Below are positions 11,463-22,478 of a stretch of 64,000 bases of DNA, piece by piece; the first letter of the stretch is position 1, and each line of letters opens with the position of its first letter. This DNA is from Alligator mississippiensis (lineage: Eukaryota; Chordata; Crocodylia; Alligatoridae), in the NCBI RefSeq assembly GCF_030867095.1, contig NC_081824.1, positions 55,834,882 to 55,898,881 on the forward strand, written 5' to 3'. The notes under the pieces are model-generated. The model had not been told where the DNA came from, did no database searches, and saw only the letters and a program-made list of their open reading frames with translations. Position numbers and translations under genes: made by a program.

Positions 11463-12464
11463 ATCATCTTGTTAACAGCTAGTCTATTTACAACTAAAGA
11501 ATTTCTGTCATGTGAATTCTCTTTTAAATATGTTAAAACATGTGGACAAAGGAATACAGGAATGGCTGACAGGAGATATGCCATTGGGAAAGCTTTCCCT
11601 TTTATTCTGTTACATTACATTCAGTATTTGTTCATTAATTCTCTACTGTCGATAACACAGGTCTGGTGAACTGACACTAGTGTTTCCCTGCATTTTATTT
11701 TGAGGCCCTGACCCAACCAGCTGTTAAATCTCAGAATGGCCCCAATTCTCCAAGGCAATTTTTTTGGACACCGGTTGATGATTAAAACAGGGGATACTAT
11801 AAAGTACTGTATCTTATTCTCACTGTTATAAAAATATTGTCTTTTCCTTCACTTGGAGAATATACCATATCTTTATCACACTGTTATGGATTGAGGTAAA
11901 CACCACTGAAATAGGTAGTCATATCAATTGCCCCTTCATTCAGAAAAAAATACTGAATAGTTAAACAGCCCTTCATTTAATAATAACCAGAACAACAGAG
12001 ATCATTCCCCAAAAGACAGACCTACTTGGCAAGGCTGAGCAGAAGGTATGTGAGGTGAACGAAGGGCTTGGGGGCCGACTGGTAGCAAACACAAGGACTA
12101 TGGTCTGATGGAGTATAACTTGTTTCTCTATTTTTGAAAGAGACAGGAGAAACACAGTAAACAGGAGCAGAAAATAGAAGGCCACCTTCAGAATACCTAT
12201 GCAAAGATGTCCCTAATATAAGGTGAGACAGACAGCTAATAGACTTGGGACTGTGAGTACTTGGGACCTGTTTCTGGCTCTTAGATGCCTGCAGTATTCA
12301 GAGAAATTGATTCTTATACATTCCTTGTAAATACCAGAGATTGCTTTGAAGAAATACCAGGCTCCTTTATCAACCTGTCCTCCTGGTTGAAATAATCAGC
12401 AAGGTTCTGAAATTTTAGCTAAAAGTTGAGGTCAAAAGAAGTAAAGGTTCACCTAAAGCTGGAA
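11463..12464. other. AT-rich sequence, nothing identified
   Basis: About 1 kb with no recognised element. Confidence 0.4.
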
Positions 12465-12987
12465 CCTGTTCCACCTATTATGCATCTAAATGGACTTAGG
12501 GGCCTAAATGTGATCTAATTGCACACTGTTCAAGTCCCTGGAAACTAAATACAAAAATTAGGCAGTGCTTTTTTTGTGACATAGTCTTAAGGCTGAGTTG
12601 ACAGCACATTATAAAAATAGATGTATTAATGTATCTTTAGCGACTCAAGCAGAGTGGAAGAGGATCATGCCTAAGGCTGCATAAAACTGTTCACTGTACC
12701 TAGTCTATGTGCATGCAGCTTGCTTTAAGCCACATAAATATACTTCAGGAGTGGCATGTACAGCCCTTCCCTCATTACAGGAGCTGTGTGGGGAACCCAG
12801 TGTAAGTAACTTGGAGTTGGTGAGGGGCAGGTGGGATGGGGGGGTAGGGAGTCTGGGGGGAGGGTCTGGGGAGGTTGGCAGGATCAGGGGAAGCTAGTGG
12901 ATCTGTGTGTGTAGGGGTGGTGGGGGGAGGTTGGTTGTAATGTGCATGGTGCTGCCACATTCCTTGGTCTTCCTAATCTGAAGGTGA

Positions 12988-14420
12988 TGTTGTAATGTTA
13001 AAAGAGGAAGACCTGCACATGCACAGTAGGTCAAAGTTCTGCAGTAAACTTTTTACCTCCGAGGAGGGGCTGACCTGAATACATATATTAGCATGCGCAG
13101 TACAGACCCAGCAATAGGGATTTTGGCACCAAAAGTGGTGACCACAATGATGGCTCAGAAGTGTGAAAAGTAATGTTTGTTTCAACATGATGCCTGATGG
13201 AAGTACCAATTGGATGAATTTTTGAGTGACAGGTACCTTAGAGATATGATTGGATTGTGAATTTGGGGCAATTTTGAGCAGTTAAACAGGGGCCTGAGCT
13301 CTGCTCTGTGTGCACGAGAGTTGCGGGAGTGAGGAAGGGTACATACCTTGCATGAGTTTGGTGGATGTGCTAAGATTTTGTGTATCTCTGAGGAGAGAGT
13401 CTTGTGAGTTCGAGGCCTGCGTGTGAAGAGAGAGTACTTAGGTCTAGTGAGTCTGAGACTGGATGAGATCAAGGGTGTTTGGTGAGTGTCTAGTGTCTAT
13501 GGAGCGATTGGAGGTGAGCGTTTATCCCAGACAGAGATAAGACTCCCTGGTGATGTTTCTGGGAGTGCAATCACAGACCAGGACCGATGCCAGTAGGCCA
13601 ACACTCTTGTGGTAATGTATCACCCATTCCCTGAATTGAAGGAGAGAGAGTACCCAGAAAGGGGGAAATCTCCTGGGAAGGGCAGGAATCTGTACAGTTT
13701 TCACTGTAAGCATAGGGCCTGAGAGCCTGTAACAGCTAGGCTCTCTGGGCATTTTTATACATGCAAGCACTGCAGCGCCGGGAGCTTTGAAAAGCACCTG
13801 GCGTTGTCGTGCTTGCAGTTGTATCAGCAGCAAAACGCATGTCAGTGCTGAGAAAATGGCAGAAGTGTGCTTTTGATTTAAAACACATTGGAAGTGCTTT
13901 AGTTCAAAAGTGCTCCGCTGTCATTTTCTGTACACTGACACTCATTTCACCGCTTATACAACTGCACACAGCGCAGCACAGCACAGTTTGCATCAGCTCA
14001 CGTGAGGAGCAGGATCAGTTAATCAAGTCTGCTTGGAAGTGGCGTATGTGTATAAACGCCCTTTGTGTCTGTGTCAGCTAGGCTCTCTGTGTCTGTGCTT
14101 GTGTGACTCGCAACATGGTTTACAGCTCTCAGACTGAGGGTCTGCACTCTGTTCTGTTCTCTCTCGCAGTTTTCTGACTTAACATTGTAAATAATCTTGG
14201 AATCATTGTAAGTATTGTTGTTGTCTGTTATCATTGAAATAGTCCTGTGGTTTCCAGTTTAATTGAAGAGTCTGCTCGTTTGTTTTTGCGGTGGGGTAGC
14301 ACTGGACCAAAGGTGAACCCCTGTTTCGAGTCACCCACCACCTTAAAAATCCTTTCCCTGGGCTGGGTTCTGAGAGAAGTAACACCCTCATTTTCTTATT
14401 TAAGAGTCCAGTGTTTAACA
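12988..14420 (+). mobile_element. Possible LTR (retroviral or retrotransposon), no coding part
   Basis: The block starts TGTTGTAATG and ends GTGTTTAACA, the TG...CA form of an LTR. It is followed directly by TTGGTGGGTCAGGGGTGA, whose reverse complement ends in CCA and resembles a tRNA 3' end, as a primer-binding site would. It has a GC-rich, CpG-containing composition unlike the AT-rich flanks. No gag, pol or env similarity follows. A small TIR element (13,747-14,061) sits inside and supplies the only TATA-like sequence. I see no second LTR in the window, so this is at best a solo or partial copy. Confidence 0.35.
13747..14061. mobile_element. TIR element (MITE-like) between 15-bp direct repeats
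   Basis: Left end GGGCATTTTTATACATGC and right end TGTATAAACGCCC are imperfect inverted repeats. Exact 15-bp direct repeats, CAGCTAGGCTCTCTG, lie at 13,733-13,747 and 14,075-14,089. That is longer than a usual cut-and-paste target duplication, and the right copy is 13 bases away from the element end. Near the left end, GCAAGCACTGCAGCGCC pairs with GGCGTTGTCGTGCTTGC as an internal hairpin. No coding capacity. Confidence 0.55.
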
Positions 14421-16316
14421 TTGGTGGGTCAGGGGTGACTTGTCTGTTTGGTGGTGGGAAGGTCTGGGGTCTAAAAATATCCCAGTCAGGGCTGGAGCAG
14501 GGGAGGTAGGAAGAGCACAGCCCCAGCTGGGACAAGTGGCTGGGCTTAACCCTGGGTCTGTGCTCCTCTTAGTTCTCCGCAGATGAAATAACTTAGATGG
14601 GGCTCACTGGTTTTTGTTGGATTTAACCCCTTTGATGCCTACACAGATAGGCTGATCTAAATCAGTTAGGCTGATCTAAATGTAATAGCTGTACCCAAGT
14701 ACTTAAGTCCACTTAGGTGCCAAATAGGTGGAATAGGGTCTGGCCCCAGTGTTCAAGCGAGGGGCCTAAAGAATCACATTGATTTCACAGTATGATTGTA
14801 GCTGTTCACCTGTCTTGGTGAATTTTAATTGATTTATGAGCAGTTAAAGGAGGTGAGATTCATGATGAGATGTTCACATCTGTAAAAGACTACTATTCAA
14901 GAAAATATAAGTTCCATGCTGCCCCACTCTTCTTCTGCATCAGTGAATAATTTTAGGGGATGTTTTCAGTGCATAAAATCATGTGGTTAATTATGGTGGA
15001 TCTAGCAGGAACAAGTCTTCGCAAATCGTGAATTTTACGCCTTATGAGTTGTTTCTATAGACAAAATAATATTAAAAAGGAAAATATTTAGAATCACCTG
15101 GGTTTTAAAGGAACTAATTTGTCAGTGACTTTGCATAACGTCACCCTGTAGATTACTTTGTGGTGTTTGGACTCTTGAGCCACTTGTTACAACAAAGTTT
15201 ACTGTGGTTCCTGTTCATTTTTCATTCTTCCTGTGTTGCTTCTGTCCATGATGGCAATTCTGAGGTCAGAAACTAGCCTGTGATAGTATGAAGCAGTTTC
15301 ATAAAAAGTCCTGAGTGATGTTTTATGATATCTCAGCATTCTCACAGCGATTTCAGTGTTATGGAATATAGTCCAGTCACTTTGCTCTCAATTTGATATT
15401 GCTTCAGAATATTTATTTGATCTATCCTTTTCTTTTCCTCCAGGTTTTATTTAGGCCCTCATTTCCTTTTCAAATTATGGTTGCTTCTTCATCTCTGTTT
15501 TTCCTGATTTTCAAGTGGACTCACTCACATGAATAATTTTATGTATTATTGGGCCCTGTATTTTTAAGGATTCTTTATATCTAAACACAAAAATATTCCC
15601 AGATTTTTTAAAAATATACTCAACCATTCTGCCACAGAATCAGTGTGATTTATACTCTTCCAGTTGTGAATCCCAATCACTCACCAGCATTCTTAAATTT
15701 ACATGAGACTGATAACAATCTCAAAGCAATCAGCTAACCCACAATAAAAGTTACACATGCCTCACTGCATTAAAGAAGCTGTAAAACTGACTTGGCAACA
15801 GAAAATCATTTTTTAATGTAACTTGGGAAGTGTAGAATTAGTTCTGTGAACTGTAAAAATATATCTCAGGACAAACTGACACAATGGATTGATGTACTTG
15901 GTTTTCACATTTAGAGATAATGTAACCCCTTATGTACTTTGAGATGAACCATTCTAGTTTTTGAAAAAGGTTCATGTGGCCCTGTTGAGATGTACTAACG
16001 TATACTGCATCTAATGTTATTTTAAAACACTTCTACCTTAAATATTTTAGGCATGTTTTGATGTCTTAACCGTTGTTATGCAAGAATACTAGAACCATTG
16101 ACAAGCAAAATAAGTATTAAAAAACACAAGTCCTACGAAACCCAGAACAGAATGAGGGTGATATAGCCTTACTCAGGCTGAAAAGTACTTTACTACATAT
16201 ACATTTCTAAGTACATTATGGGGTAGGGTGGTAACATGAGTAATGGACATCTTACTCTCCAGTAGGATCCAGATTGAAGGCCCTGGGCTAAAGCTTATTA
16301 GTTAAAATGTACAGTT
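14421..16316. other. Unassigned sequence, GC-rich then AT-rich
   Basis: 14,421-14,640 is moderately GC-rich and could be a leader following the LTR-like block. Beyond that the sequence is AT-rich and I recognise nothing except a short direct repeat, TTAGGCTGATCTAAAT, twice near 14,646-14,680. Confidence 0.4.
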
Positions 16317-16612
16317 AAATGATTCTCAAACTTTTCATACTCATGGTACCCATCAGAAAATGCCAGCTCTTGTTTCACGCATTTTTTTGACTACAGAAAA
16401 CTAAGAGAGTGATTTTTCTGTTGCAAAGAAATTCAGAAAGACCACAATAGGTCAAAATGTTTTCACTCCATAAATTATTATTTTTGTAATCACTGGATTT
16501 ACTAAATATGTTTGCACACCTAATAGTACTAATATTGTATGGCATCCTATGGAACCCTTGAAAAGCTATCAAGACACCCCAAGGTATTGTGGCCCTTGGT
16601 TGAGAATCACTA
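16317..16612. mobile_element. hAT-like relic, ~296 bp
   Basis: The left end AAATGATTCTCAAAC and the right end GGTTGAGAATCACTA pair as the hAT-type terminal repeat (CAGTGATTCTCAAC form). The interior holds GGTACCCATCAGAAAATGCC and GGCCCTTGG near the ends. Flanking 8-mers no longer match, so the insertion is old. No transposase. Confidence 0.65.
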
Positions 16613-16867
16613 TTCTAGCACATACTGATTAAATGATGTCAGGACATCTCAAGGAAGACTTTCATTCATTGGTCAAAAGTAATAGTGGTAAAAATCCCTG
16701 TTATGCCTCCATTTTGAACAATACTCAGTTTTGACCACATGTACATGACACTATAGCATTTTACATAGCTATGGTCCCTTCCTTAAAAGGCTTTTGGTTG
16801 TGAAGGGATCATATAAGGGAGACGCTCTTCTTTATATGCAGCTCAAAAAACAATTGAAAATGTGAAG

Positions 16868-17033
16868 ATGGGAGGCTGACCACCAGGCCCCATGCCAACC
16901 AGGGGAGCTCTGACCTGATTCAACATAATGTTGCCCCAGGTTCACATGAAGACACAGTGCCTGGGAGCAATAAACTCTGTAGTAATAAGCTCCAGAGTTT
17001 ATTCATGCATCTTAGTTGCATATGCAGACATGA
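16868..17033 (+). mobile_element. ~500-bp TIR element, partial copy C
   Basis: Matches the right third of the copies at 10,252 and 19,318: AGGCTGACC, then GCCTGGGAGCAATAAACTCT, then TGCATATGCAGACATGACT. The left two-thirds are absent. It has the same orientation as the other two copies. Confidence 0.65.
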
Positions 17034-18194
17034 CTGAGTAACCATGAAATAATAAGAGTTCAAGGAGAGGAAAGAAGAGTAAAAGAATAAAGACACTCGT
17101 CTTCAGAAAAGTAGATTTAAATTCAACAGACTGGCAGGAAGGATCCCCTGGAAAGAAAGCCAGAGGGAAAAATTAGTGCCAGATAGCTGGCTGTACTTTA
17201 AAGGAGGCCTTACAAAAGGTGGAAGAGCAAGCTATTCCAGTGTGAAGTGCTAGAGACTGACCTGGCTAAAGAATGAACTCTTCAGTGACTTTAAACAAAA
17301 AAGAATTCAACAAAAAGTAGAAAGTCAGTCATATTACTGGGGAGGAGTATAAGATTACCACATGGCCATGAAGGATGAAAATCAGAAGGCCAAAGCATGA
17401 CTTTGGATGTAAAGGGCAATTTAAAAATAATTTTACAAGTATGGCAGAAGTTAGAGGAAGACCAAAGAAAGTGTCGGTCTCTTACTGAATGTAGAAAGCA
17501 CTTCAGTGCAAGACAAGATTAAAGTATTTACTGCATTTTTTTGCTTTAGTAGTCATAAATAAGTCCAGCTACCAGCTTAACCATGCAGTTGCCAGGGGAG
17601 TGCTTGCTTGAGATACCCACATAGTCTCATCTGGTCTGAGCACCCCTTGAAACCAGCTCTGACATGACTTTTAGAGCAGGGTAAAGCCTTTGTTACTGTT
17701 GTCTCTGAGATCCAAACATTTCAGTTCCTGATTCTGCCTGGCTTTCCGTGGCCCTGCTATCTTCCAATTCAACTCCTCAAGGAGGGATTTTTCCTCTTGA
17801 TATGGAGAAGTGTTCCTGGAAGTTCCGAGCAGTAAAACAGACTACTTCTCTTCCATAAAGGCACATGGAATTAAGGATACCCCAAGAGTTTTTCTCCTCC
17901 TCTCCAAAGTGTTAAGCAGTTTCTCCATCTCCAGTCCAGCCCATGAGCCCTTAGGAACCCCAAAGTTAGCTTAGCTGTTGTTTTTCACCCTCCCAGCCAT
18001 AAGGCCCTAAGCTGCTTTTTTGTTTCCTCTCTTCAGTCTCCTTTGATCACAGAACACTGTTTTTGGGTTGCTCCATCCTTTGCTATGTTTATTCTTCTCT
18101 CTCTTCTAGATGTCTTATGGGTGTTGCCATCCTGTTGAAGTGTCTACATAGTTATTGAGGTCACTGTTGATGCTGGAGATCTATATAGTCTTGT
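17034..18194. other. Unassigned sequence
   Basis: About 1.1 kb with no recognised element. Pyrimidine-rich stretches near 17,890-18,110 have no clear meaning. Confidence 0.4.
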
Positions 18195-19045
18195 TCCAAA
18201 TATAGGCAGCTCTGGCACTTAAAATTATATTCATCCTTCATTACCCATGTACAGGCTTGTCAGTGAAAAGTGCTGGCAAGTGCAGGATTCCAGAATGAAC
18301 CTCCAGTGCTTTTGAAGAGCTGCTGCAGCTGTAGAAATAAATACTGCCAGCCGATGCTGCGGCAGGAAATTCAGTATACAAATGGCTCTTTATGGGAAGG
18401 TTTGCAGAAAGCCCAGTTAATTAGACTACAGATACAAAGTAATCTAACTCAAGACCTTTAACCAGCTATAGAACTATGATGTTCCTTTTTCTAGATCCAG
18501 TGCACCAGAGAGGCTGCTGAGAACCCAGTCTGTATTTGAAGCTGCTCACAAGTAATGTCTATATTTAACCTGTGATTCCTGCCAAAGGATAAAAAAGGCC
18601 GGGAATAAGAGCAAAGTGGTCCATTATTATAAGCCTTTCTATAAGATAGCCATGGATGTTGCAGGGCACCTTAGCAAGCCTACCCAATCTAGGAAGAATG
18701 ATATTCTGGTGGTAGTAGATTTCCCTACATGATACCTTGAAGCAGAGGATCTGTCCCTGCAAGGGAAACACTTTAACAGATGCTCTGCCATCAGTTTTAG
18801 CAGAGTGTGTTTCACGGTAAGGTTCTCATGTACAATGATCTAATTTTTGTGTCAGCCCTAATTCAGAGTTTGTGGAGGAAACATACCTGGACCTCTGCAT
18901 ATTACTGATAGACCAACTGACTGATGGACAGATTTAGTGGGACTCTGCAATGACTTTGGAGATGATCCTTACCTTGTCCCATACATAGGCAGCTCTGGGA
19001 TTTAGCAAGAACTCTATTACCCTTCATTCCCCATGTACAAGTTAG
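18195..19045 (+). repeat. Direct repeats (~70 bp) flanking a gypsy relic
   Basis: The segment near 18,196-18,266 (TAGGCAGCTCTGG, then CCTTCATTACCCATGTACA) is repeated near 18,974-19,045 (TAGGCAGCTCTGG, then CCTTCATTCCCCATGTACA). The integrase relic lies between them. They may be parts of a decayed LTR, because the right copy leads into an LTR-like 3' end at 19,129. Confidence 0.6.
18571..18960 (+). pseudogene. Ty3/gypsy-type integrase remnant
   Basis: In one plus frame from 18,571 I read CDSCQRIKKAG (the CxxC half of the integrase zinc finger), then KIAMDVAGHLSKPTQS, then DILVVVDFPT, a stop at 18,730, and YLEAEDL. This follows the gypsy integrase pattern in which a zinc finger leads to MDVAGPLxxS and ILVVVDxFT+YxEA, the start of the RNase H-like core with its first catalytic aspartate. 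Downstream ISFSRVCF and HITDRPTDG fit the later conserved segments (FSRVGxP and YHPQTDG) in shifted frames. Stops and frameshifts make it non-functional. Reverse transcriptase is not present nearby. Confidence 0.75.
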
Positions 19046-19129
19046 CCAGGGAACAGAGGCATGTAACATTCTTATACAATAAACACATTTAACTTTGAAA
19101 TATTACAATAAAACCCATAGTCTGTCACA
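18970..19129 (+). other. Possible gypsy LTR 3' end and primer-binding site
   Basis: AATAAA signals occur at 19,078-19,083 and 19,107-19,112. The block ends CTGTCACA at 19,129 and is followed by TTTGGTGGTGAAATAAGG, whose TGGTGG could be a primer-binding site. A plus frame from about 19,155 reads DYLDKLDVFRLAGSGRMRYG without a stop until about 19,300 and might be a gag remnant, although I do not recognise it. The right side is cut by the ~500-bp TIR element. Confidence 0.4.
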
Positions 19130-19317
19130 TTTGGTGGTGAAATAAGGGAGAAATAAGCAGCCTAAAGGAGTGGAAGGACAGGTTAGAGATTACTTGGACA
19201 AGCTGGATGTCTTTAGGTTAGCAGGGTCAGGCAGGATGCGCTATGGTGTACTGGAGGAATTAACTGAAGGATTTAATTTCAGAACCATTGGATATCATCT
19301 TTGAGATGGCCCATTAG

Positions 19318-19808
19318 TAGATGCATCTACACAAAACATTCACTGCAGAGTAAACTACTTAATTCCTCAGTAAGCATTGCACATCTATATGTGCAGCCCT
19401 ATTAGGCTGGATTAAACTAATTCACTCCACAGTAGGGTAGTACTTGTAAATAGAAGTAATATCCTGCTGTAGAGTTCTTTTACTCTGTAGCAGCACATAT
19501 ATAGATACTGCCCTGGCTGGCTGGGACATGAAGCTGCTTCAGTGCAGGGGTTCCCTGCTGGCTAGCCCCAAACTAGAATGCCCTTGTATCCCAGTCAGCC
19601 CCTCCGCAGTACTTTGAGCTGGGGGGAGCAGCCCGAGGCTGGCAAGCTGACCGCTCAGACCTCTCGCGAGCTAGGGCTGCTCCCACCTGGCTCAACATGC
19701 TGCAATCTCAGGCACACATGTAAACACAGCTCCTGGCAGCAATAAACTCTGTCATTATAAGTGCCGGAGATTATTGCATTGTATTAATATACACATTTAG
19801 ACATGCCC
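19318..19808 (+). mobile_element. ~500-bp TIR element, copy B
   Basis: Full-length match to 10,252-10,747 in the same orientation. Ends read GATGCATCTACACAAAAC at the left and, from the right, GGGCATGTCTAAATGTG. Inside are ATTAGGCTGGATTAAAC, GTAATATCCTGCTG, CAGCCCCTCCGC and GCAATAAACTCTG. No coding capacity. It lies directly between the gypsy-like leader and CR1 fragments. Confidence 0.75.
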
Positions 19809-19816
19809 TGTCTGAC

Positions 19817-19945
19817 CTTAATTCCTGAAAATATTATGAAGCAGGTCATCAAGAAGCCTATTTCTAAGCACCTAGACACACAAGATGGTGAGGAATAGTT
19901 AGCATTGATTTAACCAGAGCAACCCAGGTCCTTTTCTATAGTATT
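19817..19945 (+). pseudogene. LINE reverse transcriptase fragment, plus orientation
   Basis: A plus frame reads MKQVIKKPISKHLDTQ, then LALI, stop, PEQ. This matches the LINE region between the NYRPISL box and the HGFxxGRS box (family form I-x-E-Q-(V/I)-I-K-x-x-I-x-K-H-L). About 30 bases (GGAATAGTTAGCATTGATT) also occur reverse-complemented near 20,630, in the minus-strand LINE next door. Confidence 0.6.
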
Positions 19946-19949
19946 GTAG

Positions 19950-20650
19950 CCTAGCCAGTAACTCCCCAGCCTGTATTGAGCATGTAGTTGTTAACTTCTT
20001 AGTATCGGACTTTGAATTTGTTCTTCTTTAATTTCATACAACGGATTTCCAACCATTTTTCCAATTTGTTAAAATTATTCTGAATTTTAGCCCTGCCTTC
20101 CAACTTGGTATCATCTGAAAAATGTTTAAGTAGGCACTAAATCCTATCATCTGAAAAAAAAATAAAAAATATTAAATAATATTAAACTTAGGACAGACTC
20201 CTGAGGAACCCCACTTGATGCCTGTTCCCAACAAGACAATGAGCCATTGATTGTAATCATTCAGAACAGTTATCCAACCAGTTATGTATCTACATTACAG
20301 TACTTTTCATAGTGTCATAGTTGTTAGGGGCTGGAAAGGACCTTACAGATCAGCTGGTCCAGCCCCCTGCACTTGGGCAGGAGACACTGCTGGGATCAGA
20401 TGACCCTAGCAAGATGGGCGTTGAGACGCTTTTATCTAGTCTCTATTTTTTACTAATGAGACCTACCTTTCTCATTAGCATGTCATGGAAGACAGTGTAA
20501 AAAGCCCTATAAGTTCAAGATGCTTCATATTCACTGTTCCCTCTTATCTATAGAGCCTCAACCTTGTCATAGAAGGAACTCATTGTGATCAGTCAGGACT
20601 TGCTCTGGTTGAATCAATGCTAACTATTCCTGACCATCTTTACCAAAATT
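19950..20650 (-). pseudogene. Old CR1-like LINE RT, minus, interrupted by a younger CR1 tail
   Basis: Read from 20,650 downward: a segment matching the approach to F-D-T-V-x-H-D-M-L near 20,470, an interruption (20,303-20,445), then IHNWLDNCSE, SSGVPQESVLSLILFNIF (the GVPQGSVLGPLLFNIF box) and, near 20,110, FSDDTKLEGRAKIQNN (the F-A-D-D-T polymerase box) followed by KLEKWLEIRCMKLKKNKFK. The order is that of CR1-clade RT. Several stops and frameshifts. Because the pieces on both sides are collinear, the interruption is an insertion rather than a rearrangement. Confidence 0.75.
20303..20445 (-). mobile_element. Younger CR1 3'-end fragment nested in the older LINE
   Basis: TTTCATAGTGTCATAG, then GGGGCTGGAAAGGACC and GCTGGTCCAGCCCCCTG, then GGGCAGGAGACACTGC: the standard CR1 tail in minus orientation. 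It splits the RT of the older element between the FDTV and GVPQGSV boxes. Confidence 0.75.
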
Positions 20651-20701
20651 TACGGTTGAAGTTCCCAGAGCATCACGTGTATCCATGTCCCCACATTGAA
20701 G

Positions 20702-20762
20702 AATGGCAGTGGGGGTGCTTTAACTAAAGCTCAAATGGCAGTGGGGGTGCTTTAACTAAAGC
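20702..20762 (+). repeat. Tandem duplication, 32-bp period
   Basis: AATGGCAGTGGGGGTGCTTT plus AACTAAAGC occurs at 20,702-20,730 and 20,734-20,762. It resembles the arm of the fold-back element at 2,898-3,224, so this is probably a fragment of that family with an internal duplication. Confidence 0.8.
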
Positions 20763-20789
20763 ACCTCCACCACCATTTTTCATTTCATA

Positions 20790-21036
20790 TTTCATTTTAA
20801 ACTGCATCAAGGTTGACTTTGGTTTGATATTAGGAAGAATTTCCTCACTAGGATTAGTGATTGGTACAGGATACCCAGAAAGTTGTTGAATCTCTATCCC
20901 TGGTAGTTTCTAAGAGCAAATTAGATAAACTCTTGACTGGGATATTTTAGTGAGAAGTGATCCTACATTAAGCAGATGAATTTGAGGTCCACACTAGCCC
21001 ATTATTCTTGTTGTTTTTTTATGATTCTATGGTTTT
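20790..21036 (+). mobile_element. CR1 LINE 3' end, plus orientation
   Basis: Contains the CR1 end segments AGGAAGAATTTCCTCACT, GGTACAGGATACCCAG and TTTGAGGTCCACACTAGCCC, ending with ATGATTCTATGG, the start of the CR1 tail repeat. It is the opposite orientation to the CR1 pieces just upstream, so it is a separate insertion. Confidence 0.75.
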
Positions 21037-22470
21037 CTGACCAGCTGCATAGGAATCAGATGCTCAAAACTGAGGATAATATTTAAATCAGTACTTGGGG
21101 TAATGACATTCTTTTTCTTAGTATAACAAGCAAAGTTTCCTTTAATTCTTTATTTTTAGGTACTTGCATTTAGCAAAAAAAAATGTTATGATCAAATCTT
21201 GAATTCCACTACCCAATTTTTCTGCAGTCCATATGCAATCAGTATGATGAGCCTACTAATTAAGAAGCAATTACCTCTGTATTCTGGCAAGAAGATGTCA
21301 TTTTAGCACCTGTGGGTTGCTATGAGGTTTAACATATTTTTTAAAGATATTCTTAAAGATTTTTCTTTACAAAACATTTCAAATCTGTTAAATATAACAT
21401 AATTGCAGACTATATAACATTAAAAAAACAAAATAAGCATTTGAAGATGGATTATTAATAATAATACACCTTCCTTTAGAGCCTTACCACCTGCAGTTTT
21501 TAGGGTCTTAAAAAAAGAACTTGTGGAATTTATTATTTTCTCACCATTTTCTTTTCCCCTTATGAAAAAAGTTCATTTTGCAAAGTTTAAAATTGAATAG
21601 ATGTTAAGCTTGTATGTTGCTGCACTCTTAATTAAGCCAATTAGAACTTTGAAAGTTTTGTACCTTAATGCAGAGGTGTTCATGGTATGCTAAACTTGGA
21701 TGAGCACATTGATATTTTTGGGAAGGAGAATGATAAACAAATTTGACAGATACATTAATAGCTTTCTTTTTAGATCCAAGTGGAATGTTCTGTGTTTAGT
21801 GCAGAGGGTTTCCCCCGCTTTATCCTAGCCCAAGAGCCAGCCTTCCCCCCTAACTCAAACTAAACAGAATAACAAAATATCAACATTTCCCCTTGTCCCT
21901 CCTATCCAAGGCAAGGACTTCACCATGGTGCTGCACTGTTTCTTTTCTTCTCAGCTTCCCTTCCCCAGCCCACCCCCCATCATCTCTCTGGGAGAAATGG
22001 AGTTCTTATTTCCAAGAATAGGTTAATAGGTTGTGGTATTCTCCAGGGAGGCTTGTGGTGCGAATTAGAATATCTTGAGGTTGAGGGTGGAATTTAATTT
22101 ATGTCTCCCACTTCCTTGGTAAGTACTACAAACATGAAACTATTATCATTAGCCCCATTTTAAAAGAAAATACTCACAACATCCTTTGAGGAACCCAATC
22201 CTGTCACGGTGTGTACCAAAGAGTAGGACCCCACCAGATCTTTGGCATTTTTCTGTCTAGTCTCTGTAACCCAAATAGGGTTATGTAGGTGATAGATGCC
22301 AACCTGCTCAAGCAGGGCTGTTCTGGGAAGAAGCAGAACTCAAGGTGCCAGGAGAACTTTCAGATTGAATAGGAAAGTATCTAATGAATCTAGATACACA
22401 TTCAATGGTTGGGAAGTTACCATGAAGAGGAGTTTGTAATCATAATTTTGACCTTGGATATTCAAGTTCA
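21037..22470. other. Unassigned sequence, mostly AT-rich
   Basis: About 1.4 kb with no recognised element; a pyrimidine-rich patch lies at 21,800-22,000. Confidence 0.4.
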
Positions 22471-22478
22471 CCTTCAGC

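Larger units (their letters stand above)
12465..14745. repeat. Diverged inverted arms flanking an LTR-like block
   Basis: The ~50 bases from 12,465 (TTCCACCTATTATGCATC, TGGACTTAGG) reappear reverse-complemented near 14,700-14,745 (CCTATTTGGCACCTAAGTGG as read on the minus strand). The arms are imperfect. They enclose the LTR-like block at 12,988-14,420 and may be the remains of an older TIR element into which that block inserted, or chance pairing of related repeats. Confidence 0.4.

Noticed and set aside
14051..14056. TATAAA as the promoter of the LTR-like block
   Set aside because: It lies within the right terminal repeat of the small TIR element, so it is not evidence for an LTR promoter.
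15430..15460. Pyrimidine tract plus CAG resembling a splice acceptor
   Set aside because: No open frame or recognisable exon follows.
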